Shown here piece after piece: positions 45,039 to 55,077 of a DNA stretch of 64,000 bases; the stretch's first letter is position 1; each line of letters opens with the position of its first letter. Made by a program: the position numbers and the translations under genes. The DNA comes from Bacteroidota bacterium (GTDB lineage: Bacteria > Bacteroidota > Bacteroidia > Chitinophagales > Chitinophagaceae). The stretch spans positions 72,729-136,728 of the forward strand of contig JAUZOE010000007.1 in NCBI GenBank assembly GCA_030706605.1. Direction: 5' to 3'. The notes beneath the pieces are model-generated. The model saw only the letters and a list, made by a program, of their open reading frames with translations, was not told where the DNA came from and searched no databases.

Positions 45039-47461
45039 TGCCAAAGATTGTAATCATAGGAGCTGGTATCGTTGGTTGTTCATTGGCCGACGAACTCACC
45101 GAACGCGGGTATTGCGATGTAGTTGTCATTGAAAAAGATAAGCTCTGGAAGCCAGGCGGCTCTACATCACATGCGCCTGGCGTTGTTTTCCAGACCAATG
45201 GGTCGCGTACCATGGCGCAGTTCGCCCGCCAGACGGTTGAAAAATTGTATAGTCTTCAACATGGTGGCGAGACTTGTTTCCTCAAGGTGGGCAGCCTGGA
45301 GATCGCAACAACGCCTGAGCGCCTGGCTGATCTTCACCGCAGGGTGGGACTGGCCATATCCGCCGGGATTAACGCACGTGTAATACCTCCGGAGGAAGCG
45401 TTGAAATTGCATCCGCTTCTTGTTAGTGATAAGATGCTGGGTGCACTATACGTTCCCGATGATGGGATCGCCCGGGCAGTAATGGCTGACGAAGTGATGG
45501 GTGAGCGGTCGATCAGCCGCGGAGCCCGATTCATTGCAGAATGCGAGGTCATTGCCATTGATCAAAGTGAAGGCCGCGTCACCAGTGTTCAAACCACACA
45601 GGGATCATTCCCGGCGGATATCGTTGTCTCCTGCGCTGGAATATGGGGACCGAAGATTGGGGCAATGGTGGGCATGTCGAAAGCCATACAACCACTGGCG
45701 CACCAACTTTGCTATACTGTTCCGATGCCTGAACTGGCCGCATATAAAAGTGAAGCTGAATTGCCCGTGCTCCGTCACCAGGGTTCGGATCTTTATTTCA
45801 AACAGAGAGGTCAAAGTCTCGCGGTTGGCTGGTACGGACACCGGCCACTTCCTGTGAGGGCTCAGGACATCCTTCCCTCTGAGCTTGCTGAAGTAATGCC
45901 GAGCCAGGTGCCGTTTACTCCTGAGGATTGGAAGGGTGCCATGGAGCATTCGGCTGAAGTCATTCCCGCACTGAAAAGCACCGATATTGCTGAATCGATG
46001 AATGGTTTGTTTTCCTTTACTGTTGACAACTTCCCATTGATGGGTGAGTGGTCAGGGTTGAAAGGCTTCTGGGTGGCTGAGGCCGTATGGGTCACCCACG
46101 CATGTGGTGTGGCACGTGCGATGGCTGAGTGGATCGTAGATGGCCACCCCGCATTGGCAGTGCATGAATGCGACGTTAACCGGTTTGATACCCACCAGTT
46201 GGGTTTAACACATATTGAAGAACGCGGTGCGCAGAACTTCGTGGAGGTGTATGACCTGCTGCACCCGCTGCAGCCTATGGAGTCGCCGCGTCCCCTCCGC
46301 ACTACTGGTTTCTATCAGCGCCAGCAGGAACTTGGTGGCTTTTTTCTTGAAGCTTCCGGCTATGAGCGGCCGCAATGGTACGAAGCAAACGCCGGTCTTG
46401 TCGGGCGCTTTGAAAGTCCGCCGAGGGATGAGTGGAGTTCAAAATTCTGGTCGCCGGTGATTGGTGCGGAAGCTTGTGCGGTCAGGGAAGGTGTCGGCCT
46501 GTTCGATATCACAACCCTGAAACGCATTGAAGTAACGGGCAAAGGTGCTTTGGAGTTTCTGGAGCGATTAACAACAGGCAACCTGCGTAAGAAGCCCGGC
46601 TCCATCACTTATTGCCTGCTGCTGAATGATAAGGCTGGCATACTGAGCGACATCACTATTATGCGACGTGGTGAGCACGACTTTTTTATTGGCGTAAATA
46701 GTAATACTGATATCAACTACCTCAGGCAACTTGCGCCAGACACGGTGCATGTGCAGGACGTCACTGCCGGAACCGTTGGGCTGGGGCTCTTCGGACCTAA
46801 GGCGCGGGAACTCGCCCAGTCTTTAACCAGGGACGACCTGGGCAACGAGGCACTCGGCTACTTCAGGCTAAAGAGCACCTATCTCGGCCATGTACCGGTA
46901 ATGCTGTGCAGGCTTTCCTATGTAGGTGAACTTGGATATGAGATATACACTACCGCAGATTTTGCGCTGAAATTATGGGATACACTGTGGCAGGCAGGGA
47001 AGGAATTCGGGTTGATTGCAGCCGGTCGTGGAGCATTCAACTCCATGCGCCTGGAGAAAGGATACCGCAGTTACGGCACTGACATGAACAGTGAGCACAA
47101 CCCCCATGAGGCGGGGCTGTCCTTTGCTGTCCGCAAAGGAGGAGGATATAAGGGGGCGGAGGCCTTCACCGGACTGGATCCAAATGCGCTAAGCAGGCGG
47201 CTGGTATGCCTGGTACTTGAAAACCCACAGCATGTGGTGTTGGGTAAGGAGCCTATAATGCACCAGGGCAAGGTAGTAGGCTATGTCACCAGTGCCTACT
47301 TCGGTCATACCATAGGTAAGCAATTAGCTTATGCCTGGGTTCCCGCAGCACTGAGCACGCAGGGTACGGGCCTTTCTATCCGATATTTCGACCGTGATTA
47401 CCCAGCCACCGTAGGACAGGATCCGCAGTACGATCCACAAATGACAAGATTAAAATCATGA
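45038..47461 (+). CDS. Dimethylglycine/sarcosine dehydrogenase-like FAD-GcvT protein
   Basis: 807 residues. N-terminal DAO-type FAD domain ([20 protein letters not shown]), with H45 in GGSTSHAPG at the place where the family binds FAD covalently, then the C-terminal GcvT/aminomethyltransferase fold ([49 protein letters not shown]), which binds tetrahydrofolate. The layout is that of dimethylglycine and sarcosine dehydrogenases. With sarcosine oxidase encoded downstream, dimethylglycine is the likely substrate. Translationally coupled at both ends (TGATG, ATGA). Confidence 0.85.
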   Translation: MPKIVIIGAGIVGCSLADELTERGYCDVVVIEKDKLWKPGGSTSHAPGVVFQTNGSRTMAQFARQTVEKLYSLQHGGETCFLKVGSLEIATTPERLADLHRRVGLAISAGINARVIPPEEALKLHPLLVSDKMLGALYVPDDGIARAVMADEVMGERSISRGARFIAECEVIAIDQSEGRVTSVQTTQGSFPADIVVSCAGIWGPKIGAMVGMSKAIQPLAHQLCYTVPMPELAAYKSEAELPVLRHQGSDLYFKQRGQSLAVGWYGHRPLPVRAQDILPSELAEVMPSQVPFTPEDWKGAMEHSAEVIPALKSTDIAESMNGLFSFTVDNFPLMGEWSGLKGFWVAEAVWVTHACGVARAMAEWIVDGHPALAVHECDVNRFDTHQLGLTHIEERGAQNFVEVYDLLHPLQPMESPRPLRTTGFYQRQQELGGFFLEASGYERPQWYEANAGLVGRFESPPRDEWSSKFWSPVIGAEACAVREGVGLFDITTLKRIEVTGKGALEFLERLTTGNLRKKPGSITYCLLLNDKAGILSDITIMRRGEHDFFIGVNSNTDINYLRQLAPDTVHVQDVTAGTVGLGLFGPKARELAQSLTRDDLGNEALGYFRLKSTYLGHVPVMLCRLSYVGELGYEIYTTADFALKLWDTLWQAGKEFGLIAAGRGAFNSMRLEKGYRSYGTDMNSEHNPHEAGLSFAVRKGGGYKGAEAFTGLDPNALSRRLVCLVLENPQHVVLGKEPIMHQGKVVGYVTSAYFGHTIGKQLAYAWVPAALSTQGTGLSIRYFDRDYPATVGQDPQYDPQMTRLKS

Positions 47462-48723
47462 CGAATACGAACGATACATTGGCCCCGGGCACTATAGGAC
47501 GAAGGCGGGCAGCCGCTCTGCCCGAGCAACCTCCGCAGTTGTGGAAGTCGGTGAAGCCGAAGAAAGCTTACGATATAGTCATCGTGGGCGGTGGTGGTCA
47601 TGGATTGGCAACCGCTTATTACCTGGCAAAAAATCATGGCCTGACCAATATTGCCGTTGTCGAAAAGGGCTGGCTGGCCGGAGGCAATACGGCCCGCAAT
47701 ACCACCATCATCCGGTCGAATTACCTGTGGGATGAATCGGCAGCAATTTACGAGCACTCCCTGAAATTATGGGAGACGCTGGAAGAAGACCTCGGCTATG
47801 AGATGTTCTTTAGCCAACGGGGAGTATTGACGCTTGCACATTCCGTTAGTGATGTTCGATTGAAACGAAGGAATTTATATGCAAACGCCCTCAACGGCAT
47901 TGACAGTGAGTGGCTCACCCCGGAAGAGGTGAAGAAGCTGGTGCCCATTATCAATATCAGTGAAGACGTGCGATACCCGGTGCATGGTGCTACCTACCAA
48001 CCACGGGGTGGTATCGCTAAACACGACTGGGTAGCCTGGGGCTATGCAAAGGCAGCAAGCGATCTCGGGGTGGATATCATTCAGGGCACCGAAGTAACAG
48101 GTTTTGATATCCGAAATAATAAGGTCCATGGGGTACATACCTCCCAGGGCACCATTGCTGCCGGAAAGGTGGGGTTGGTTGCAGCAGGTCATTCCTCACT
48201 GCTGGCCAATCTCGCCGGATTCTCCATTCCAATCCAAAGCAGGCCATTGCAGGCGCTGGTGAGTCCACTACTTGAACAGGTGCTCAATACCGTAGTGATG
48301 AGCGGCGCCGTTCATGTGTACGTGAGCCAGGCACATAAGGGGGAGTTGGTAATGGGGGCAGGCACTGATGCCTTCAACTCTTATGCACAGCGTGGCGGTT
48401 TTCATGTAATTGAACACCAGTTGGCCGCAGCACTGGAATTGTTTCCTATCTTCTCCCGTGCGCAGGTGCTGAGAACCTGGGGAGGTATCGTTGATATCGC
48501 TCCTGACGCTTCACCGATTATCGGCGTCACTCCGGTAGAAAACCTGTTTATCAACGCAGGATGGGGAACAGGTGGTTTCAAAGCCACCCCCGGTTCTGGC
48601 TGGGTAATGGCTCACACGATAGCGCACGGCACTCCGCATGAATTGAATAAGCCTTTTGCGCTCGACCGCTTTTTAACAGGGCATCTTATTGACGAACATG
48701 GAGCAGCCGGTGTTGCTCACTAA
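47458..48723 (+). CDS. soxB: Sarcosine oxidase beta subunit
   Basis: 421 residues. The FAD-binding Rossmann motif ([20 protein letters not shown]) is followed by [19 protein letters not shown], a strong family signature, and [21 protein letters not shown], where the His of the ARHD/AKHD motif is the covalent FMN attachment site. C-terminal FAD-domain motif [14 protein letters not shown]. It overlaps the upstream gene (ATGA) and belongs to the heterotetrameric sarcosine oxidase; the substrate-oxidising flavin sits in this subunit. Confidence 0.93.
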   Translation: MTNTNDTLAPGTIGRRRAAALPEQPPQLWKSVKPKKAYDIVIVGGGGHGLATAYYLAKNHGLTNIAVVEKGWLAGGNTARNTTIIRSNYLWDESAAIYEHSLKLWETLEEDLGYEMFFSQRGVLTLAHSVSDVRLKRRNLYANALNGIDSEWLTPEEVKKLVPIINISEDVRYPVHGATYQPRGGIAKHDWVAWGYAKAASDLGVDIIQGTEVTGFDIRNNKVHGVHTSQGTIAAGKVGLVAAGHSSLLANLAGFSIPIQSRPLQALVSPLLEQVLNTVVMSGAVHVYVSQAHKGELVMGAGTDAFNSYAQRGGFHVIEHQLAAALELFPIFSRAQVLRTWGGIVDIAPDASPIIGVTPVENLFINAGWGTGGFKATPGSGWVMAHTIAHGTPHELNKPFALDRFLTGHLIDEHGAAGVAH

Positions 48724-48735
48724 AAAATTGATTGT

Positions 48736-49041
48736 ATGTTGTATATTCCTTGTCCACACTGTGGCCTGCGCAATGAAACCGAGTTCCATTACGGAGCTGA
48801 GGCCGGCGTAGCTTACCCGGATCCCAATGCCCTGGCCGACAGCGAATGGGCTAAATACCTGCACATCCGGGCTAATCCCAAGGGCTGGCTTGCCGAGCGT
48901 TGGGTACATTTTGCCGGATGTGGCCGGTGGTTCAACTTATGGCGCAATACCGTTACCCATGAGATCGGACCGGCATACCTTCCCTTTACCGAACAACCAA
49001 AAGCACCTGGTAATATCGGGCAGGAGGGCCCAAAGGCATGA
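48736..49041 (+). CDS. soxD: Sarcosine oxidase delta subunit
   Basis: 101 residues. Zinc ligands C6 and C9 (IPCPHCG) with H58 and C62 (ERWVHFAGCGRWFN), as expected for the delta subunit. The start lies 12 bp after soxB and the stop overlaps soxA (ATGA). Confidence 0.93.
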   Translation: MLYIPCPHCGLRNETEFHYGAEAGVAYPDPNALADSEWAKYLHIRANPKGWLAERWVHFAGCGRWFNLWRNTVTHEIGPAYLPFTEQPKAPGNIGQEGPKA

Positions 49042-51737
49042 GCGAAATTTCATTCATTTTTGATGACAATATCTGCAAGGGACAACAGGGTGAGCCGATG
49101 GCGGCTGCCTTATTACGTAGCGGTTTACTTTCAATAACCAACAGCACCTACCATAGCCGTCCCCGGGGTGTGATTGGATTGGGGGTGGAGGAGCCCAATG
49201 CACTTGTTCAACTGGTATCGGGTACGCAGGAATCAATGCGTCCGGCTACTATTATTGAAGTAGCGGAAGGGCTTAATGCACGCAGCCTTACGGGCATCGG
49301 TGCGCTGCCTGAACTTCCGGACGAAGCACGCTACGACAAGACCAATCGTTATGTTGATACGCTGGTGATAGGAGCTGGGGTTGCCGGACTTAAAGCAGCT
49401 GATAAAGCGATTCAGGCAGGATATCAAGTTTTGTTGATTGACGACCAGCCGGGACCCGGGGGACATCTTCGACACCTTGGTACCGGATTACCTGTTGCTT
49501 TGCGGGATGTTCTTACGAATAACAAACTCACTTATGTACCCAGGTGTACTGCCGTTGGTTTGTACGACCAGAATTATATTGTGGCTGTTGAACGGCGAAG
49601 CGATCACCTGGGAGGTGCTGCTCCGGCCGGACGTGCACGCATACGTGTATGGCATATTCGAACCGATCGGGTAGTGCTGGCACCAGGTGCGTTTCAGCGC
49701 CCCTTGATCTTCGCCAATAACGACAGGCCTGGCATCATGCTCTCCCATGCGGCAGCAACTTATGTTGCTATTCATGGTGTGCAAATCTTTAAACGTGCTG
49801 TTGTGGTTACCGTAGACAACCAGGGCCATCGTGATGCACTCAGGCTTCACCAGGCCGGTGTGCCGGTGCAGGCCATTTATGATGTGCGGCCAGCTGCCGG
49901 GGGCGCAAGTGTTGATGCTGCAAAAGCGGCGGGGATTCCGATCCGGTTCCGTACGACTATTCTCGACACCGTTTCCAATGAAGAGGGGACATTGCAAAGT
50001 GTAATCATACAAGATCTCGATACAAACGAAATAGTTGAAACAACTGCCGATCTGCTCGCCGTTTCCGGGGGCTGGACTCCAATCGCAGACCTGGCCACCC
50101 ATATTGGTATTAAGCCGAAGTGGAGTGAGGAACATGCGGCCTTCCTGGTACATCACGGTACCGACCAGCTCCAAACAGCCGGTATGCTGGCCGGCGACTT
50201 CGGTGGTGACGACGATCCGGCGGTTTTCTTTGGTCCGGCGCTGGATGATGAGCAGGCCCGTCACGCGTACATCGACCTGCAGCGGGATGCAACATTGCAT
50301 GAGCTGCGCCGTGCCGTTGGTGCGGGTTTGCACAGCATTGAACACATCAAACGATACACCACCATCGGCACTTCACACGACCAGGGCAAAACCAGTGGCA
50401 TGCTCACCATCGGTGCACTTTGCCAATTGAATATTAATTCACAGGGTGGAAATTCCGGTCTGTCACCTGCAGATGTGGGTACGCTTTCTTTCCGTCCACC
50501 GTATGTGCCAGTGCCGTTCGCTGCGTTGGCAGGACGTGAACGCGGACCGCTTTCTGATCCCATCCGCATTACGCCGGTTCATCAATGGCATGTTGAAGCC
50601 GGTGCAATATTCGAGGATGTGGGGCAATGGAAGCGCCCCTGGTACTTTCCTAAGCAAGGAGAAAGCATGGAAGATGCCGTTCGCCGTGAGTGCATGGCAG
50701 CCAGGGAGGGCGTGGCTGTGATGGATGCCTCCACCCTCGGAAAGATTGATATCCAGGGTCCTGATGCCGCTGTTTTCCTCGACCGCATTTACACAAATAT
50801 GTTCTCCACATTGCCCGAAGGGCAGTGCCGTTACGGATTAATGTGCAAGGCTGACGGCATCGCGTTTGATGACGGCGTCACCACCCGCCTGGGTAAAAAC
50901 CATTTCCTTATGACCACCACCACAGGAGGTGCCGCCGGGGTGCTTGCATGGCTGGAAGAGTGGCTACAGACGGAGTGGCCTGACCTGAAAGTCTATTGCA
51001 CGTCGGTTACCGAGCATATTTCGACGATTGCGCTGGTAGGCCCGAATAGCAGGCAGCTCCTTCAGGAACTGGTAAAAGACATTGATCTCTCAAAAACTGC
51101 ATTTCCTTTCATGCATAGCCGGATGGCAACCATCGATGATATACGGGTGCGCATTGCCCGAATCTCCTTTTCAGGAGAGCTCGCATTCGAGATCAACGTT
51201 GCCTGGGGCCATGCCCGCTATATTTGGGAAAGGTTGTGGACGCTCGGACGTCCTTATGACCTTACTGCCTACGGCACAGAAACCATGCATGTGCTGCGGG
51301 CGGAAAAAGGCTACATTATCATCGGGCAGGACACCGACGGGACGCAAACGCCTTATGACCTTAACATGTCCTGGGTTGTGTCCAAAAAGAAAGAGTTCAT
51401 CGGCAAGCGCTCGTTCCGGCTGCCCTATCTGCAGGCAACGGCAAGACCACAACTGGTTGGCCTGCTGCCAGAGAACGGTGAAGAAGTCATTCCGGAAGGC
51501 GCATACATCACCGAACTGAACGCCCACCCGGACGAGCATGGCAAAACCAGCCATACCGGTTTTGTGACGAGTTCTTACTATTCTCCAACGCTTGGACGTG
51601 CGTTCGCGCTTGCACTGGTGGCCGATGGCCTGAACCGTATGGGAGAAGAGGTGGCTGTGCCCATTGGGAAAAAAGTGCTGCATGCCACAATCTGCGATTC
51701 TGTATTCATTGACAAGGAAAACATCCGAAGAGACTAA
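49038..51737 (+). CDS. soxA: Sarcosine oxidase alpha subunit
   Basis: 899 residues, somewhat shorter than the ~965-1000 usual for the family. N-terminal 2Fe-2S-ferredoxin-like segment (YHSRPRGVIGLGVEEPNALVQL), then an NAD-binding Rossmann domain (TLVIGAGVAGLKAADKA), a Rossmann/oxidoreductase part, and a C-terminal GcvT fold (ISFSGELAFEINV, LRAEKGYIIIGQDTDG, MSWVVSKKKEFIGKRS) for tetrahydrofolate. The missing length seems to lie between the N-terminal part and the Rossmann domain, where the family normally has an FYYKTF-like motif. Catalytic elements look intact. Confidence 0.92.
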   Translation: MSEISFIFDDNICKGQQGEPMAAALLRSGLLSITNSTYHSRPRGVIGLGVEEPNALVQLVSGTQESMRPATIIEVAEGLNARSLTGIGALPELPDEARYDKTNRYVDTLVIGAGVAGLKAADKAIQAGYQVLLIDDQPGPGGHLRHLGTGLPVALRDVLTNNKLTYVPRCTAVGLYDQNYIVAVERRSDHLGGAAPAGRARIRVWHIRTDRVVLAPGAFQRPLIFANNDRPGIMLSHAAATYVAIHGVQIFKRAVVVTVDNQGHRDALRLHQAGVPVQAIYDVRPAAGGASVDAAKAAGIPIRFRTTILDTVSNEEGTLQSVIIQDLDTNEIVETTADLLAVSGGWTPIADLATHIGIKPKWSEEHAAFLVHHGTDQLQTAGMLAGDFGGDDDPAVFFGPALDDEQARHAYIDLQRDATLHELRRAVGAGLHSIEHIKRYTTIGTSHDQGKTSGMLTIGALCQLNINSQGGNSGLSPADVGTLSFRPPYVPVPFAALAGRERGPLSDPIRITPVHQWHVEAGAIFEDVGQWKRPWYFPKQGESMEDAVRRECMAAREGVAVMDASTLGKIDIQGPDAAVFLDRIYTNMFSTLPEGQCRYGLMCKADGIAFDDGVTTRLGKNHFLMTTTTGGAAGVLAWLEEWLQTEWPDLKVYCTSVTEHISTIALVGPNSRQLLQELVKDIDLSKTAFPFMHSRMATIDDIRVRIARISFSGELAFEINVAWGHARYIWERLWTLGRPYDLTAYGTETMHVLRAEKGYIIIGQDTDGTQTPYDLNMSWVVSKKKEFIGKRSFRLPYLQATARPQLVGLLPENGEEVIPEGAYITELNAHPDEHGKTSHTGFVTSSYYSPTLGRAFALALVADGLNRMGEEVAVPIGKKVLHATICDSVFIDKENIRRD

Positions 51738-51750
51738 TTAAAAGCCACAT

Positions 51751-52317
51751 ATGATCACCAAAGAAAGTCCGCTGAAAGGAATGAACATAGGAACCGCCGC
51801 TACGGTGGCGATTCGCGAATTGCCAGGATTGCACACCATCGATCTTCGGGTGGCGCCCGGGACCTCAACGCAAGCCGCAGTCGCTGAAGCGCTGGGCATG
51901 GACCTCCTCGGGAAGCCAGGCCAGATACTAAAGGAGTCAATATCCGGTGGAGGTGATGCTCAAGCCCTGTGCCTTGCCCCTGACTGGTGGCTTATTATTG
52001 GGTTCCAGGAAGCTGAGTATAAGCTCAAACTGCTGCAATCGAACAACCACTATCATTTCAGCGTAGTCGACGTCAGCGGCCAGCGAACTACCATTGAACT
52101 TGAAGGACCTAAGGTTCGTGAAGTGCTCGCTCACCTTTGGGATCAGGATCTCCGCGAAAAAAGTTTCCCTATCGCAAGTGTCTCCCAGGGACTCATGGCA
52201 AAGGCAACGGTGATCGTCTGCCATATTGCTCCGTTTCGTTACCGCGTCATGGTCCGAAGTTCTTTCGCTTTGCACTTGTGGAAGGCTCTGGCAGACGCGG
52301 CGGAGGAGTGGATGTAA
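51751..52317 (+). CDS. soxG: Sarcosine oxidase gamma subunit
   Basis: 188 residues. GMNIGTAATVAIRELPGLHTIDLRV at the start, CLAPDWWLIIG in the middle and FRYRVMVRSSFALHLWKALADAAEEW at the end follow the SoxG pattern (GcvT-like half-fold without catalysis). Last gene of the GC-rich block; it begins 13 bp after soxA. Confidence 0.9.
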   Translation: MITKESPLKGMNIGTAATVAIRELPGLHTIDLRVAPGTSTQAAVAEALGMDLLGKPGQILKESISGGGDAQALCLAPDWWLIIGFQEAEYKLKLLQSNNHYHFSVVDVSGQRTTIELEGPKVREVLAHLWDQDLREKSFPIASVSQGLMAKATVIVCHIAPFRYRVMVRSSFALHLWKALADAAEEWM

Positions 52318-52753
52318 GCAAGGATATTTCTTCAGGCAGAGTTGGCCGCGAAGTATTTTAAACTACCACTTTGTTGAAAACCGCATTGAAGTTTGGAACG
52401 GTAACATCGGGATCGACAGTCTTTAGAAAGGAACGACTCCAAGTACCCAACATAAACTTTTAGACTTAATTGTAAATAATTTTCTTATCAGAGCAATACA
52501 GCTAAGCATGCTGTCTACCCATTATTATTACTAAAAGACCTTCGCTTAAATCAAACTCATACTATTTAAATAATCAAATAAACATTAGATTTTGAATTTG
52601 ATTTTACCCCGAGATAAATCTATTTTTGGAACAAAAATTCTAAAACCACCGATTTATAAAGTGCACCTTGATAAAGGAGATGCTAAAAGACCTCGCCCCG
52701 GATATGTTTAAGAATTTGGTTTAGCAGAATTAAAAAATACAAAGTAAGAAAAT
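52318..52753. other. Right boundary of the GC-rich island
   Basis: GC content falls within the first ~120 bases to the AT-rich background. No supported gene, no tRNA and no integrase-like frame. The last ~100 bases precede the glycosidase-like gene and should hold its promoter. Confidence 0.45.
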
Positions 52754-54799
52754 ATGAATTTAAGATACGTCCTGGCCATCATCAGCATTATATATGGCAC
52801 AGAAGCAGGCATGGCGCAAGCCAACCCTGCAAATAGTTCTTTTAGTTTTGAGGGAAAATATTTTGCCGGCAATGGTGATACAAATTACCTGGCTTTATTA
52901 GATAGCGCTTATAGCTTGTTAGAACCCAACGCTGAAATGGAAAACCTAAGTATGTTATACAAACAGGATTGGGATGGTTTCGTGGAAGGTCCTACCTGGA
53001 ATGCCTGGTGGATACAAAATTCGTTCGGACCCACTTACACTATGCTACCGTTTATGGATAAAGCCTACCAGACTTTTATCTATAATTCACAGGATATGTG
53101 GTTTAAAATGCAGGGTAACGGTGTGCGTAAAGATAATAATGGTTATGTAGGGCCTAAGGGGGTTTTATGTGATGCAGCCACCCCAGATGGGGTTTACTAT
53201 AGGCAAGGAGATGGAAAAGTAGATAAACATGACTGGTGTTTCGGATTTACCACGGCAGGTATTTTACTGGAATCGGAACTAATGCTTATCCGAAGAGATA
53301 AAAAAGAAATTGACCATTATCTCCCAATGTTGGAAGAAAGTGCTGATTTCGTGGACAGCAGACGTGACACTATAAAAAACATGTTCCTGGTAGGCCCCGC
53401 TGCCAACCTGCTGGCCCCCAGTTATGCCGGTACCGGAAAATTATTACCGGATGGTTCATATGGCAAAGCTTATCTCGCAGAAATTTCCGTTAACTATATC
53501 GCCGCTCTGAACCGCCTGATCGAATTGGAAAAAATTATGGGCAGAAAAGATAAAATAAAATTGTACAGCCATCGTCTTGACCTTGTAAAAAAGGGCTTGC
53601 AGAGTTTCACCACACCGGAAGGGTATTTTATCCGCTCCATAGATCCGGATGGAACGAAACATGGCGTTTTTGGCGCTCCCAAGCACGGTTATTTTGAATC
53701 AACCCCTAATCATGATGCTATGGCATTCCGGGTGGTGGATGATCGCAAGGCCAAAAAGATTTACAACATAATTAAATCTATACCAAAGTTGCGTCCATAC
53801 AAATTAATAATCCCCAACTATCCGGCCTATGATGATATGTACGAATATGATGGGATCTTTAAAAATGGCATTTGGGTAAATGGCGGAGAATGGACCACCT
53901 GCGAAGCACGTATGCAACTTGGCTATTACCGGGTAGGTGCATACCAGGATGCTAAAGCTGCATTTGAAAAAATATTACATATGGCTATCAGTTTTCGAAT
54001 GGATAACCCACTGTCTGATTTTGGCAATAGACCCTATCAGCCTAACCTACCCATTAATGTCGTGTATGATAACTGGGGAGTACCCGGCGGATTTTTACGG
54101 GGCCTGTTTGAATATATATACAGTGCCGAGGGGTTAAGGCTATATCCTCATATTCCTCCTGGTATTACCACATTACAACAAAAATTTCCGATATATTTTG
54201 GGAGAAAAAAAATATACATTGCAATAAATGGTAGCGGTAACATTAGTTCTGTCACAGTGAATGGTAAGCCCACCAAGGATTTTACTAAAAAAAGTATATT
54301 TCTTCCGCTGGACGCAAAAGTGGGAATTATACATGTTTCAATCGGCTTGGGTGGGAGCCCCACTAAAGAATCAGTAATCAATGAAGATCAGCAGGACAAT
54401 CTAAAACCAGTCATCTCTATGGATAATGATTACTGGAATATTGATATGCTTAGAGATGTTGCTCATGCCACCTCTAAAACGACTGTTGCTGTTTTAAATA
54501 ATATTAAAAAAATGTCCCGGTTTTATTCTAAACTGGTCGAAAACAATTTGCAGGAAACCTATGAGGCTAAGCATGCTGCTTTGATATTGGAGGTTGTAAA
54601 AACCATTTTTGAGCGCAGAAAGTTAAAGAAGCAAAAAAAAATAGAGTTATTGCCTGAGAAATCACAGGTAGCTGCAGACAATTTATATATCAGTACGGTA
54701 AACAATTTAACAAGTGGACTTATTCAGCTTCTTGAAAAAGAAAAAAGTTCTTCTAATAAAGAAGAACGAAAAATATATTTGATATGGAAGAGTATTTAA
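52754..54799 (+). CDS. Exported alpha/alpha-barrel glycosidase-like protein
   Basis: 681 residues with a Sec signal ending near GMAQA. Residues ~55-480 show the long-helix, Gly/Trp-rich pattern of six-hairpin glycosidases (WDGFVEGPTWNAWWIQNSFGPTYTMLPF, KHDWCFGFTTAGILLESELMLI, YEYDGIFKNGIWVNGGEWTTCEARM, NVVYDNWGVPGGFLRGLFEYIYSAEGLRLYPHIP); a small beta domain follows (~490-540). The final ~130 residues are charged and helical, an odd extension rich in Lys and Glu. Exact GH family not assigned. Confidence 0.7.
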   Translation: MNLRYVLAIISIIYGTEAGMAQANPANSSFSFEGKYFAGNGDTNYLALLDSAYSLLEPNAEMENLSMLYKQDWDGFVEGPTWNAWWIQNSFGPTYTMLPFMDKAYQTFIYNSQDMWFKMQGNGVRKDNNGYVGPKGVLCDAATPDGVYYRQGDGKVDKHDWCFGFTTAGILLESELMLIRRDKKEIDHYLPMLEESADFVDSRRDTIKNMFLVGPAANLLAPSYAGTGKLLPDGSYGKAYLAEISVNYIAALNRLIELEKIMGRKDKIKLYSHRLDLVKKGLQSFTTPEGYFIRSIDPDGTKHGVFGAPKHGYFESTPNHDAMAFRVVDDRKAKKIYNIIKSIPKLRPYKLIIPNYPAYDDMYEYDGIFKNGIWVNGGEWTTCEARMQLGYYRVGAYQDAKAAFEKILHMAISFRMDNPLSDFGNRPYQPNLPINVVYDNWGVPGGFLRGLFEYIYSAEGLRLYPHIPPGITTLQQKFPIYFGRKKIYIAINGSGNISSVTVNGKPTKDFTKKSIFLPLDAKVGIIHVSIGLGGSPTKESVINEDQQDNLKPVISMDNDYWNIDMLRDVAHATSKTTVAVLNNIKKMSRFYSKLVENNLQETYEAKHAALILEVVKTIFERRKLKKQKKIELLPEKSQVAADNLYISTVNNLTSGLIQLLEKEKSSSNKEERKIYLIWKSI

Positions 54800-55077
54800 T
54801 GTTAGTTATTCACAGGAATCACAGTAGAGGTTATCTGAATTTATTGAAGAGGTAGCAGGAGATTTTAATTTTTTTATGAAACATGTCATTCCATGCTACG
54901 AAATGTAGATTTCCTTAATCAGAAATTTTCACAAAACTCATTCAATAAAATGAATTTACTTGGATGAATACCAAACTGTACTGTATCAATTTTTTCAGTT
55001 TGATACCTTAAATCCACAACGTTATAAAATGATAACCAAATTGATAGCAAGAAATAGCATATTAAAAGATACATCAG

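Noticed and set aside
49488..50345. 285-codon leftward frame opposite soxA
   Set aside because: GC-rich coding DNA creates long antisense frames; no domain or signal is present.
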